Shown here: in pieces, positions 1-8,297 of the stretch
Numbering within the stretch: the stretch's first letter is position 1
Layout: every line of letters begins with the position of its first letter
Source: DATDCV01 sp036524155
Lineage (GTDB): Bacteria; Verrucomicrobiota; Verrucomicrobiia; Limisphaerales; UBA8199
Assembly: GCA_036524155.1 (NCBI GenBank)
Contig: DATDCV010000319.1
Location: 1 to 19,866, forward strand
Length of the DNA stretch: 19,866 nucleotides
Direction: 5' to 3'
Translations under genes and position numbers: made by a program
Notes under the pieces: generated by a model
Told to the model about the DNA's origin: nothing
What the model saw: the letters and a program-made list of their open reading frames with translations, nothing else
Databases searched by the model: none

Positions 1-191
1 GTTTCCCCCGGTTTGAGCGCCAGCACCTGGTTTGCGCCGGCACAGGCGATATAAACGATACCGTCCGGTCTTCCCGCCAGAGCAATCGGCGACAACTCGA
101 CCGGCGCAGCAGCCGGCACCGATGCCCCCAGCGCGGCGAAATACACGGCAACCTGGACCGCCAGGCATTGTGAGACTTTGACGGCCTGCAC
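1..191 (-). CDS. Partial exported beta-propeller-like protein (5' end only)
   Basis: The minus strand is open from about 450 to the left edge. The last 60 or so residues read as a hydrophobic stretch (CLAVQVAVYFAALGASV, then PAAAP) followed by IALAGRPDGIVYIACAGANQ and VLALKPGE. That second part resembles a blade of a YVTN/NHL-type beta-propeller: small-residue strand, GRPDG turn, then xVYIA and QVLAL strands. The hydrophobic stretch fits a signal peptide, so I place the start at the GTG at 191. An in-frame ATG at 323 would add 44 residues of no recognisable character, and neither start has a clear Shine-Dalgarno sequence. The rest of the protein lies outside the window, so family and function are only suggested. 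A plus-strand open frame over 178-438 shares third codon positions with this one and is taken as its shadow. Confidence 0.45.
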   Translation of the reverse strand, partial: MQAVKVSQCLAVQVAVYFAALGASVPAAAPVELSPIALAGRPDGIVYIACAGANQVLALKPGE

Positions 192-434
192 AGTGCCTAT
201 TGGAACAAACCAGGCGCTTCCCGTCGAGTCCGCCGTGGCGCTGCTGCGGGGAGCCAAAACGATCGCGGTCGGGTGGGAGTTTCGCGGGGGGAGCCTGACT
301 CGGAGCGAGCCATTGACATTCATGGTCCCGGCAGATGCGGTATCGATAGTCAGGCGCGGAAAAACGGTTCGTGCTTCGACGAACGTAGGGTGTGCCGACC
401 GGGCTCGGGCTTCATTACCGCGGCTAAAAGAGGA

Positions 435-462
435 TTGACCTCGTTCCAATTTGTGCTATGCT
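435..462 (+). promoter_or_regulatory. Candidate sigma70 promoter for the PilZ-like gene
   Basis: TTGACC (435-440), a 16-bp spacer and TATGCT (457-462), with a TG one base before the -10 (an extended -10). Transcription would start near 469, only about five bases before the ATG at 474, so the message would be almost leaderless. No Shine-Dalgarno sequence precedes the ATG, which fits. Prediction by eye only. Confidence 0.4.
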
Positions 463-473
463 GATAATGTCGT

Positions 474-806
474 ATGAGCGCGAGAAAAGCTGTAGCTGTG
501 GGCACGATCCCTCCTGTAACCGTCGAAGCGAGGCAGACACGTTTGTCGCTCACGCCGGATTCGGTGGTGTTCCACAAGAACGGGATTGAATTCCGCAGCG
601 CCACTCCTTTTTCATCCTGGTCAGAAATGACCCTGACACTGCAATCGCCCTTCGGTTCCGGACGGCTCCACTGCAATGGCGTGGTGATTTCCTGCACTGG
701 CAACAAGCACGCCGGTTATCACGTTTCGATGGTGCTTACCGGCCTCTCGAAGCAGGCCGAAGCGCGCCTGACGGCCATGGCCTCCTCGCAAGTGTTTGAT
801 TGGTAA
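474..806 (+). CDS. Small PilZ-like domain protein, noncanonical
   Basis: 110 residues. The central and C-terminal parts read like a PilZ beta-barrel: FRSATPFSSWSEMTLTLQSP is the first strands, CNGVVISCTGNKHAGYHVSM matches the conserved 'xGxVxxCxxxxxGYxVxV' strands, and LSKQAEARLTAMASS is the closing helix. PilZ domains usually bind cyclic di-GMP through an N-terminal RxxxR and a D/NxSxxG motif; neither is visible here, so this is probably a non-binding type. Such proteins can act as protein-protein adaptors, for example with the PilB motor. The gene converges with the pilB gene, whose stop lies 96 bases beyond this stop. The ATG at 474 was chosen because it follows a promoter-like sequence directly. 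The PilZ call is by pattern, not by search. Confidence 0.6.
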   Translation: MSARKAVAVGTIPPVTVEARQTRLSLTPDSVVFHKNGIEFRSATPFSSWSEMTLTLQSPFGSGRLHCNGVVISCTGNKHAGYHVSMVLTGLSKQAEARLTAMASSQVFDW

Positions 807-901
807 GTCCGAAGTTTCTTGTCTCCCCCTTGCGGCTGCGCCGCGGTGCCCGCTCTCCCTCCGTTCCACCGGGCAACAAAACCGTCCCCAGATTTCCCGC
901 C

Positions 902-2674
902 TCAGAGAGCTTGAACTGGTGCCACCCGTTCGCCCGCCCGGAGAGCGCCCGGGTCGATCAGCCGGGTCCAGCGCTCCTGCTCCGAAATCGGTATTATCCC
1001 GCGCTGGACCTTGAGCCAGGCCATCTCCCGCAGGGAACGCCAACCCAGCCGCCGCGCGGTCTGGCGAAGCGACCCGGTCTTTAGCCCGGGCTGGATCAAG
1101 TCGGCGATCGCCTCGTCCACGAGGAAAAACTCGTAGATCGCGACCCTTCCGCGATGACCCTTCTGGTTGCACTCAACGCAGCCTTGTCCCTTCCAGGCCC
1201 GCACTTCCTGTGGCGGAATACCCAGCGCCGCCGCCATCTCCTCCCGCCGGCTATCGGGGATATCCCGGTCCTCCGCGGCGCAATGGCGGCAAATCCGCCG
1301 CGCCAAACGCTGGGAGATGCTGCAGACCAGTGAGGAGGCAATCAAATAAGGCTCGATGTGCATTTCGAGCAAACGAGTCACCGCGCTGAGGCTGTCGTTC
1401 GTATGGAGTGTCGAGAGCACAAGATGACCGGTTTGGGCGGCGCGGACGGCAATCTCGGCGGTTTCGAAGTCGCGGATCTCGCCGACGAGAACGACATCGG
1501 GGTCGTGGCGCAAAACGGAACGCAAACCGGTGGCGAAGGTCAGGCCGATTTGCTCCCGGACCTGGATCTGGACCGTTCCTTCGAGTTGGTACTCGATGGG
1601 ATCCTCGAAGGTAATCACTTTCCGGCCTTCATCATTGGCCTGCGCGAGCGCCGTATAAAGCGTGGTGGTTTTGCCGCTGCCGGTAGGGCCGGTCAGCAGG
1701 ACCATCCCCTGGGGGAGTTGTGTCAACTGCGCGAAGATCGCTTCCTGGTTCGGTTCCATGCCTAGTTGGCTAAGGTCCAAAAACAGGTTTTGGCGTCCAA
1801 GGATGCGCAGGCACGCCGCTTCCCCGTGTTTGGTCGGCACGATCGAAACGCGCAGGTCGTATTCCTCCTCGCCGGTCTTCATGGCGATGCGCCCATCGTG
1901 GGGTAGGCGTTTCTCGGCGATGTTGAGGCCAGCCATGATCTTCAGGCGCGAGATCACCGCCGAGTGCAGGTGCCGCATGTCGGCAGGGACCGGCACGGTC
2001 TCCAGAATGCCGTCCACCCGGTACCGAAGGCGGATGGCATTGGCGTAGGGTTCGAGGTGAATGTCCGTGGCCCGGAGTCGCAACGCCTCTTGCAGCAGTT
2101 GGTCCACAAACGCCGATACCGTCGCCTCTAGCGCCGAGTCCGTTTCCTTGCCCTGAACATCAAAAACGATTTCCTGGTTGAGTTCACCGCCCCCGCGCTC
2201 CGCCCGGAGCCTCTGGATGGTTTCCGCACCCAGGCCGAAGTTCTTTTTGATGACCGCATGGATCGCGCTTGGTGTCGCCAGGACAATCTTAAACCGCTTG
2301 CCCAGGACCAGCCGCAGATTACCCAACTCCATCTGGCGCGGTGGCTCGCTGAACGCGAGCGTCACGGAATCATCTTCCAGGCCGACCGGCAGCAGATTGT
2401 AGTGAAAGATGAATTTGATAGGGACCAACTCGAGAGTCTCACGCTTCAAATCCAGCGCGATAGGGTCAACAAATTCAAGGTTGCTGGCTCGGGCCAGTGC
2501 CCGCCAGGTGTCTTCTTCCGAGGCGAAATTGAGGTCAACGATTGCCCGATGCTGCGGCAAGTTGAGCCGGCGCTGGCGGCGATGGACTTGTTCGAGTTGC
2601 TGGGAATTGATTTTACCCTGTTCCAGGAGGAAATCGCCCGGTTCTTTCGAGGCCGTTGTGGTCGCGGGGTTCAT
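902..2674 (-). CDS. pilB: Type IV pilus / type II secretion assembly ATPase (PilB/GspE)
   Basis: 590 residues, full length for the family. This cytoplasmic hexameric motor hydrolyses ATP to drive pilin or pseudopilin polymerisation. In order: an N-terminal MshEN/T2SSE_N-like domain (about 10-145), the Asp-box region ATDIHLEP (202-209), Walker A GPTGSGKT (329-336), Walker B DPDVVLVGEIRD (391-402), the His box GHLVLSTLHTND (416-427), and a zinc-binding tetracysteine formed by CRHC (C462, C465) and CVEC (C499, C502). The tetracysteine is typical of GspE and PilB and absent from the retraction ATPase PilT. The ATG overlaps the TGA of the upstream pilP-like gene by 4 bases, so translation is probably coupled. 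It is the last gene of the minus-strand operon. Sequence alone does not decide between pilus and secretion function. Confidence 0.93.
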   Translation of the reverse strand: MNPATTTASKEPGDFLLEQGKINSQQLEQVHRRQRRLNLPQHRAIVDLNFASEEDTWRALARASNLEFVDPIALDLKRETLELVPIKFIFHYNLLPVGLEDDSVTLAFSEPPRQMELGNLRLVLGKRFKIVLATPSAIHAVIKKNFGLGAETIQRLRAERGGGELNQEIVFDVQGKETDSALEATVSAFVDQLLQEALRLRATDIHLEPYANAIRLRYRVDGILETVPVPADMRHLHSAVISRLKIMAGLNIAEKRLPHDGRIAMKTGEEEYDLRVSIVPTKHGEAACLRILGRQNLFLDLSQLGMEPNQEAIFAQLTQLPQGMVLLTGPTGSGKTTTLYTALAQANDEGRKVITFEDPIEYQLEGTVQIQVREQIGLTFATGLRSVLRHDPDVVLVGEIRDFETAEIAVRAAQTGHLVLSTLHTNDSLSAVTRLLEMHIEPYLIASSLVCSISQRLARRICRHCAAEDRDIPDSRREEMAAALGIPPQEVRAWKGQGCVECNQKGHRGRVAIYEFFLVDEAIADLIQPGLKTGSLRQTARRLGWRSLREMAWLKVQRGIIPISEQERWTRLIDPGALRAGERVAPVQAL

Positions 2675-3201
2675 CGAATCGGCACCTCGATTTCCTTTTT
2701 CGTGTTCAGGGTCAGCGTGTTGGTTTGGGCGGCCGTGTTCGTCAGAACGACAGAGCGGAGGTCGGCGTCGGCAACATAAACATTCGTGGCCACCAGGGCG
2801 CCGACCTGCGCCACCATTAACCCGCCCGCCACGCTCAACACCGCGTGCTTGGGCCCGTCAGTGGTCTGATAGAATCCCTGATAGGTAATTTCGATCTTCC
2901 GGGTCGTCGGGGCCGGCGGCGGCGCCGGCGCGGGCGGAACGAAATACCTGGTGAAAAACGGACTGGGAATGTTCGTCGGATTGGAGATGGCCTGGGAGAT
3001 TTGGCCGCTGGCAAAGAGCGCGTCCAGTTTGCCTACGGGCAGGCTTGGCTGAGGTTGGAGCGCAGAGGCGGCGCTTTCAGAGAATCCGGGCGCTTTACCG
3101 CGCAGGTTCAGCACCGCCAGGTACAACACGACCCACAACGCCGCATGGACGCAAAGGGCGAACCAACGGCTGCGCAGGATCTGTAGGGCGGCTAGCGGCA
3201 T
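2671..3201 (-). CDS. pilP: PilP/GspC-like inner-membrane protein
   Basis: 176 residues. A single transmembrane helix (about 12-33, WFALCVHAALWVVLYLAVL) is followed by a low-complexity linker with a Pro/Ala run (PPAPAPPPAP, 89-98). A C-terminal beta domain (101-176) contains ITYQGFYQTTDGPKHAVLSV and ends EIEVPIR. This layout matches the homology-region domain of GspC/PilP, which links the inner-membrane assembly platform to the secretin in the periplasm. Classical PilP is a lipoprotein; here no lipobox is present and the anchor is a helix, which is more GspC-like. The gene starts 2 bases after the pilO-like stop and overlaps pilB by 4 bases. The family assignment rests on architecture and position rather than strong motif identity. 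Confidence 0.65.
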   Translation of the reverse strand: MPLAALQILRSRWFALCVHAALWVVLYLAVLNLRGKAPGFSESAASALQPQPSLPVGKLDALFASGQISQAISNPTNIPSPFFTRYFVPPAPAPPPAPTTRKIEITYQGFYQTTDGPKHAVLSVAGGLMVAQVGALVATNVYVADADLRSVVLTNTAAQTNTLTLNTKKEIEVPIR

Positions 3202-3203
3202 AT

Positions 3204-4022
3204 TTATTCCCGCAAGACAAATCCGGTCGCTCTGACCCAGACTCGCACCTCATCGAGTTTGTCGGGCGTTTCCTTGCGGATAATGAACCGGTCGATGAAC
3301 AAAGGCGCCTTCTGGCGCTCGGGCGCAGGCAATCCGGCGGCGCGGATTTCCTCGGCCGTCAAAGGCAGGCTCTGCACGACATGAACCGCATTGTCGGCCG
3401 CAGCGGTGAATTCGAGTTGCAGAGCAATCTCCGCCCAGGGAGCGGCAACCTCCGGGGCGATGGAGTTGGTGGGGGCTACGGCAACTTCGAGGGAATGAAT
3501 GGCAGCCACCTTGCACCGCAGCGCGGTCTGGAGCAGGTCGGTGGTTAGCGACAACGCGGCCCAGAGCAGGGACGGTTCGGCCATATCTGCGGTGTGCTCC
3601 GGGAACCCGGCATAAACTACGGGATCAAGCGCAACCTTCTGCTGTTTGGTTTGGCTGTCCAGTTCGTCAATCTGTTTGCTTCTTTCGTTCTGATAATCGA
3701 CGAGCTGGAAGGGCGCCGAGAGTTTGGAGCGCAGATCCGGGCTCAGCTCCAGGTGCGTCGAGACTTTCTTCTTGGCCTCCTCCAGCAAAACCAATTGATG
3801 GCGCGTCTCGCTGAGTTGGTTGGTGATCTGCGCGAAATCCAGCCGGGCGGCATTGGTTTGCTCCACTGAGGCTGCCAATCGTTGCCAGGACTTCTTCAAC
3901 TCATCGTCGAGACTCCCGGCCTTATGGGCCAACGGCACGAACACCAGTAGATAGTAGGCTGCCAGTCCCAGCGCCGCCAGCGGCAGGATGCTGCGTCTTT
4001 TCAGTTCATTCAATGACGCCAT
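3204..4022 (-). CDS. pilO: PilO-like alignment-complex protein
   Basis: 272 residues. A short cytoplasmic N-terminus with basic residues (LKRR) is followed by one transmembrane helix (about 11-32), a long polar helical region likely to form a coiled coil (about 34-130), and a C-terminal alpha/beta domain with APWAEIALQLEF (194-205) and IDRFIIRKET (243-252). This is the PilO/PilN/GspM layout: a bitopic inner-membrane protein that dimerises and positions the PilM ring and the PilP/secretin link. It lies 14 bases after the PilM-PilN fusion and 2 bases before pilP. From memory, the APW...LEIAF stretch and domain order recall Amuc_1100 of Akkermansia muciniphila, which lies in a type IV pilus-like cluster. 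That comparison has not been aligned here. Confidence 0.65.
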   Translation of the reverse strand: MASLNELKRRSILPLAALGLAAYYLLVFVPLAHKAGSLDDELKKSWQRLAASVEQTNAARLDFAQITNQLSETRHQLVLLEEAKKKVSTHLELSPDLRSKLSAPFQLVDYQNERSKQIDELDSQTKQQKVALDPVVYAGFPEHTADMAEPSLLWAALSLTTDLLQTALRCKVAAIHSLEVAVAPTNSIAPEVAAPWAEIALQLEFTAAADNAVHVVQSLPLTAEEIRAAGLPAPERQKAPLFIDRFIIRKETPDKLDEVRVWVRATGFVLRE

Positions 4023-4036
4023 GCTAGCAGTCTACT

Positions 4037-5902
4037 TCACGAACCATTCCGGGGCATGTTGTCCGGCCGGTCCGGCGAAACCGGGGCCGGCCGGGCCGGA
4101 CGCCTGGACGGCTGGGACGGTGCTTTCCTGGCACGGACCGCCTGGTGAAAATCAGTTTCCGCGAAATCCAGGGCGAGCACATAGTCACGCTCGGCGACGA
4201 TCACTTTCGGGTCCGCGAGATTGCGTCGCAGATCCTCCGAGAGGAGGTCCACCTTCGAAAACATCGACTGCTGTTTCCAGCCGTTGACCAACTCGCTCAG
4301 GAACTGGCGCGAGGTCTCCGCGCCTCCAGGCACACACAACTCGGCAATCAACCCCGGCTTGGCCGGTGTCAGATTGGTTGTGGCCACGGGATAAGCGCTC
4401 GACACCAGCGGCATGGGCCGGAGGGCCTCGAGCGTCGGTCCCAGCAGGTTGGTCTTGGCCGGACGGTTTGTGGAAAGCACCGCCGGCGGCCGGCTGAAAT
4501 AGCTTTGCTGATCCGCGAGCAAGGCATACCAAAAATTGCTCTTCGAGCAGGATTGCTGGATGAGCGCGAGGCTTTTTAGAGTGTCGAGCGTGTTCTGCTG
4601 GCTGGCGACAAGCGGACGCAGGTTTTCGTACTCGGCCATCAGGTCTGCCGTTAACGCCTCATTGGCGTCCACCGCGCTCTGCCCCGCCCGGACTTTGTCC
4701 CGAAGGGCCTTCTTGGTGGTGTACAGGGATACGTTATGCCAGGTCCCCACCGCCAGCAGCAGCAGGCACACGGCTAGCAGGATGCAACTGGCCAATTCGA
4801 TTCGGCTTCGGCTGAGCCGTTTGTTCCACCCCGAACGGAATTCCAGCGGGAGCAGCGATACCGGTTGGGCGGCATGACCCAGGGCCTGGAGGGCGGCCCC
4901 AAGCGCGATTTCAAATCCTGGAGTCGGTGCACCACCCTCCGGCTTGCCTGTGGCGGGCCAGGGATGAAACTCCAGCGCCGCGTCGGCCTGCAGGTACTGG
5001 CTCAAACCGGGCTGTTGGAGCGCGCCGCCGCTGGCGATCAGTTCGAACGAGCGCACCTCGGCAGCCAGCGCCGGGTGCTCCTGGAACCACTCGTTGAGTT
5101 GGCGTTTCAGCTCGGCCGCCCAACCGTCCACCGCTTCCGCCAGGGCTCGGGAAGCCTCAACCCCGGACAGGAGGTTGCTTTCTTTCTTGAGCGCTTCCGC
5201 CGCCTCCTCCGGGCAGTTCCGCTCACGCGCCAGGGCCCGCGTGAAAAAGTCACCCCCCATCTGGAAGCTCGTCGCGAAGGCAGGCTGGCCGGCCAGCAGG
5301 ATGACCACGATCGTGCTCTGGGCGCCGACCTGCACCAGGATCGCCCGTGAGGAAAGGGGCGCCGCCGCGCGATATGATGCGATCAGCGCATTCGCGGTCG
5401 TGGTGACCTCGCACACCTCGTCGCGTTCGAGCCCCAGCCGCTGGATGCGCTCGCGAATATTCTCCTCCTGTCCGAGGGTAACCCAGAACTGCTGCTTGTC
5501 CTGGGGCAGGGCCTCGGTCCGGACAAAGTCGTAAACGACACGGCTCTCGGCCACGCCGCTGAGCTTGATCGTTTCATCCTGGATGAGTTTCTCGACGTCG
5601 CTCTCAGGAACGTTGGGCAAATCGATGACTTGGGATATCGACAGATGCTCGGGCAGGACTATCGCCACTGCCGGTGTTCCCCAGTGGTCCAGGGAGGCGC
5701 GAAGGTGGGTCTTGAGTTCCTCGGCTGAGACCAGGCCCTCGGCTTTCAGGTCCAGCAATTCCTGCTTCAGGACCCGGAAGCGGCCAAAGTCGCTTTCGGC
5801 AAGAACCAGCTTGAGCCTCCGGCTGCCCAAGTCCACCGCCAGTACCCGTCGCACTGGCGGATTGAGCAATCGCAGCTTTCTGGATGTAAGCGAGGCGATC
5901 AT
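4037..5902 (-). CDS. pilM: PilM-PilN fusion: actin-like ATPase joined to a bitopic membrane subunit
   Basis: 621 residues; free PilM is about 350 and PilN about 180-200. Residues 19-345 are an actin-like fold: the phosphate-1 loop AVDLGSRRLKLV (22-33), the adenosine-site LIASGGALQQPGL (288-300), and a closing ALGAALQAL. Residues 348-356 are VSLLPLEFR, which matches the conserved N-terminal INLLP..R peptide of PilN that docks into PilM in other bacteria. A transmembrane helix follows (about 369-387), then a coiled-coil region (395-450) and a small periplasmic domain (516-582). The protein ends in an Arg/Pro-rich tail. It would form the cytoplasmic ring and inner-membrane anchor of the pilus or secretion machine. 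The next gene upstream is the secretin (72-base gap). Confidence 0.82.
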   Translation of the reverse strand: MIASLTSRKLRLLNPPVRRVLAVDLGSRRLKLVLAESDFGRFRVLKQELLDLKAEGLVSAEELKTHLRASLDHWGTPAVAIVLPEHLSISQVIDLPNVPESDVEKLIQDETIKLSGVAESRVVYDFVRTEALPQDKQQFWVTLGQEENIRERIQRLGLERDEVCEVTTTANALIASYRAAAPLSSRAILVQVGAQSTIVVILLAGQPAFATSFQMGGDFFTRALARERNCPEEAAEALKKESNLLSGVEASRALAEAVDGWAAELKRQLNEWFQEHPALAAEVRSFELIASGGALQQPGLSQYLQADAALEFHPWPATGKPEGGAPTPGFEIALGAALQALGHAAQPVSLLPLEFRSGWNKRLSRSRIELASCILLAVCLLLLAVGTWHNVSLYTTKKALRDKVRAGQSAVDANEALTADLMAEYENLRPLVASQQNTLDTLKSLALIQQSCSKSNFWYALLADQQSYFSRPPAVLSTNRPAKTNLLGPTLEALRPMPLVSSAYPVATTNLTPAKPGLIAELCVPGGAETSRQFLSELVNGWKQQSMFSKVDLLSEDLRRNLADPKVIVAERDYVLALDFAETDFHQAVRARKAPSQPSRRPARPAPVSPDRPDNMPRNGS

Positions 5903-5974
5903 CCGGTCAACGGTCGGGTGCGGGCGGCCAACTGGAGAAACCGGGGCCCAGGGCTGGAGGTGCGGCGGCGGGGG

Positions 5975-8209
5975 TCATTTGGGCGGGGCGGCAGCGTTGG
6001 TGGTGGCCGCCGGCGACATGACCGGCGCGTTGGTCGGGGCGGGAGCCGCGGGCGCGGGAACCGCCGCGGCACTTGGCGCGACCGGGGTGGAGGCCGTGGC
6101 CGGCACCGCCGTGTTCGTGGTGGTCACGGCGGTGGGAATGGCGTTGGTACCGCCGGGCGCCGGGTTGGCCGCCGGGGCCGCCGGCATCTCGTGTCCTGGC
6201 GTCTCGCTCGAGGGCAGGAACGACGTGGCAGGCGGTTGGTCGTCAAGGATCAGGAATTCGCCGGTGTCCTTAACGATGGTCGCGGTGACGAACACCAGGA
6301 GGTACCGGGGCGTATCCTGCTCTGTGCGGCGGCGGAAAAGGGCGCCGATGAGCGGAAGATCCCCCAGCACCGGCACGGATTCCACGAACGTCGAACGCTG
6401 CCTTTCCAGCACTCCTCCCATAACGACCGTATCGCCGGACTTCACTACCATGCGCGTCGCCAACTCCTGCGTCCGATACTGCGGCAGGTTGATATCGAAG
6501 GTGCTCTGCAATTCCCCGTTCTGGTTGAAATCGGTCAACGTGGCATAACGCTTGAGCTCCACGTTCGTGTTTACTCTCGGGTGCAGCGCCAGCACGATGC
6601 TCTTGCCGTCACCGCTGATGCTGGCCAGCACCTCCAATTCCGAACCCGCCGTGATCTTGCTGGGCTTGCCGCTCGGCACAAAGCTCGAGGCCTGGTAATA
6701 CTGCTGGGCCGTGGTTTTGACTGTATATTCCTCGTAATAATATTGCACGTTGCCGTCGCTGATTGTGGCCGGGCGATTATTGAGCACGGTCAGACGCGGA
6801 GCGCTGAGCGTCTGGCTTTCACCGGTCTGCTCCAGTGCCGTAATCGTTGCGCTTAAGTCCGCCGCCCCCAGCACATTCGTGAACACTTGCTGGATTCCCA
6901 CGCCGAGCGTCGGCACATTCTGGCTGGTGACCAATCCGGTGTAATCCACCGGAACCGGAACGGGCCGCGATTGGCGGCCGGTTTCCCACAGCACGCCCAG
7001 TTGCATGAACGCCGGCTTCGAGACCGTCACAAACCTGGCTTCAATCAGCACTTGCTGGATGGGTTGGTCGAACTCCTTGATTATTTTCTCCAGCGTGTCC
7101 AGTTGCTCGGCGGTGCCGCGGGCAACCACCAGGTTGCGCTCGTAATCAATCAGGTACCTGGCCGTCGTGTTCGTGCCCGCCCACAATTCCTTGATGGTCT
7201 TTTCGAGCGACGTCATGTTGGGGGCGAGGTCGTTGACAAACTTGTTGATCTTCTGGGTCTCCGTGACCCCGGTGACCTGGTTGTTCGCCATCGATGTGGT
7301 CTTGATTACTTCGGAGGCGCCGAACTCGGCGGGGAGAACGAAGCCTTTGCGCAGCCTGTAAAAACGCGTTTCCTCCATCAGCTTTTTCGGGTCCTTTCCG
7401 TCGGTCACCCACACCAGGTCGTCTCCCACCTGGAACTGGAGATCGTAATTCCGGCCCACGTAGCGCAGGAATTCACTGAGTTTCACTTTGTCCAGGTTGA
7501 CGCTCAGCATCTGCTTCAGCGCAGGCAGCGTCTTGTCCGCCACGATGTTGACCCCCGAGTTTTGACTCAGGTAAATCAGGATGCTCTCCAGTGGCACGTT
7601 GTCCAGGTGAACAGTCACATCTTTCTCGAGCACCTTGGCCATCTTGCCTTTGGCGCTCTCAAAGTCGAAAAGCGGCGCCTGTTCATGCACGACCTTGCTG
7701 TAGGTCTCGGGCACCCAGCGTGAACTCTCGATTTTGTCCACGGCGTCACGCACGTCTTTGCGCGGCGGCAAACCCCGGTCCCGCTGCTCCTTGAGCAGGC
7801 TCTTGGGTGTGGGGCTGAAAACTGAGTTTCGCGCGTCGATGCTGCGGATTTTGTCTTCCAGCGATTGCGCGCGTCGTTGCTGGGCCTGCTGGTTTACCCA
7901 ACTGTAGACTCGCGTCACGATCGAATCTTTGGGGTCCTTGTTGAGCAGGTCGGTGGCCTTTTGCTGCGCCTCTTCCCAGCGGTCTTCCCGCGCCAGGTCC
8001 ATAATCTCCCGGATCTCTTTGTCGTAGGTGGGGCTGTACTTCACCCGTGGCGTCGCTTTGGCGGAGGGCGCCACGGCGGGCGCGGGTTCGGTGGTTCCGG
8101 TGACCGGGTCGGAATACGTCGGCCGATGCACCGTATGCTGGCAACCGGTCAGCGAAAACACCAGCAGCACGGCTGCGGCCGCTTTCAGGTTAGAGGGTCG
8201 TGAAAGCAT
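5975..8209 (-). CDS. pilQ: Lipidated secretin (PilQ/GspD-like outer-membrane pore)
   Basis: 744 residues from the ATG at 8209. A GTG three codons upstream (8218) is possible, but the ATG gives a normal basic signal peptide. Residue numbers here count from the GTG. A lipobox LTGC puts lipidation at C26. Residues 65-130 are helical and TPR-like. The N0/STN-type domain spans about 200-272 (LDNVPLESILIYLSQNSGVN) and N1-like domains about 285-385. The secretin core follows, with LSAPRLTVLNNRPATISDG (471-489), TRMVVKSGDTVVMGGVLE (588-605) and VPVLGDLPLIGALF (615-628). A tail rich in Ala, Pro and Thr (about 662-747) comes after the pore domain. Secretins form 12-15-mer gated channels for pili or exoproteins. 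This is the first gene of the operon. Being a lipoprotein itself, it may not need a separate pilotin. Confidence 0.9.
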   Translation of the reverse strand: MLSRPSNLKAAAAVLLVFSLTGCQHTVHRPTYSDPVTGTTEPAPAVAPSAKATPRVKYSPTYDKEIREIMDLAREDRWEEAQQKATDLLNKDPKDSIVTRVYSWVNQQAQQRRAQSLEDKIRSIDARNSVFSPTPKSLLKEQRDRGLPPRKDVRDAVDKIESSRWVPETYSKVVHEQAPLFDFESAKGKMAKVLEKDVTVHLDNVPLESILIYLSQNSGVNIVADKTLPALKQMLSVNLDKVKLSEFLRYVGRNYDLQFQVGDDLVWVTDGKDPKKLMEETRFYRLRKGFVLPAEFGASEVIKTTSMANNQVTGVTETQKINKFVNDLAPNMTSLEKTIKELWAGTNTTARYLIDYERNLVVARGTAEQLDTLEKIIKEFDQPIQQVLIEARFVTVSKPAFMQLGVLWETGRQSRPVPVPVDYTGLVTSQNVPTLGVGIQQVFTNVLGAADLSATITALEQTGESQTLSAPRLTVLNNRPATISDGNVQYYYEEYTVKTTAQQYYQASSFVPSGKPSKITAGSELEVLASISGDGKSIVLALHPRVNTNVELKRYATLTDFNQNGELQSTFDINLPQYRTQELATRMVVKSGDTVVMGGVLERQRSTFVESVPVLGDLPLIGALFRRRTEQDTPRYLLVFVTATIVKDTGEFLILDDQPPATSFLPSSETPGHEMPAAPAANPAPGGTNAIPTAVTTTNTAVPATASTPVAPSAAAVPAPAAPAPTNAPVMSPAATTNAAAPPK

Positions 8210-8250
8210 GGAAAACACGTTGACGAAGAACCACTACATTAAATTCAAGC

Positions 8251-8276
8251 GTTGCCGGCCATGGCAACCCTTTTTT
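8251..8276 (+). other. Terminator-like hairpin in the leader of the secretin gene
   Basis: GTTGCC (8251-8256), a 6-base loop and GGCAAC (8263-8268), followed by CC and six T on the plus strand. It looks like an intrinsic terminator for plus-strand transcription, but no plus-strand gene lies upstream of it. On the minus strand the same hairpin would sit about 40-60 bases before the secretin start and could be a leader structure. Confidence 0.3.
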
Positions 8277-8297
8277 CGCCGCGGAGGGACCATCCTG

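Noticed and set aside
178..438. Plus-strand open frame of 86 codons at the left edge
   Set aside because: It shares third codon positions with the minus-strand frame, which alone gives a signal peptide and propeller-like residues. No ribosome-binding site and no family resemblance.
832..844. GCGGC-TGC-GCCGC hairpin between the PilZ-like gene and pilB
   Set aside because: Short stem with no T-run on either strand, so not supported as a terminator for either converging gene.
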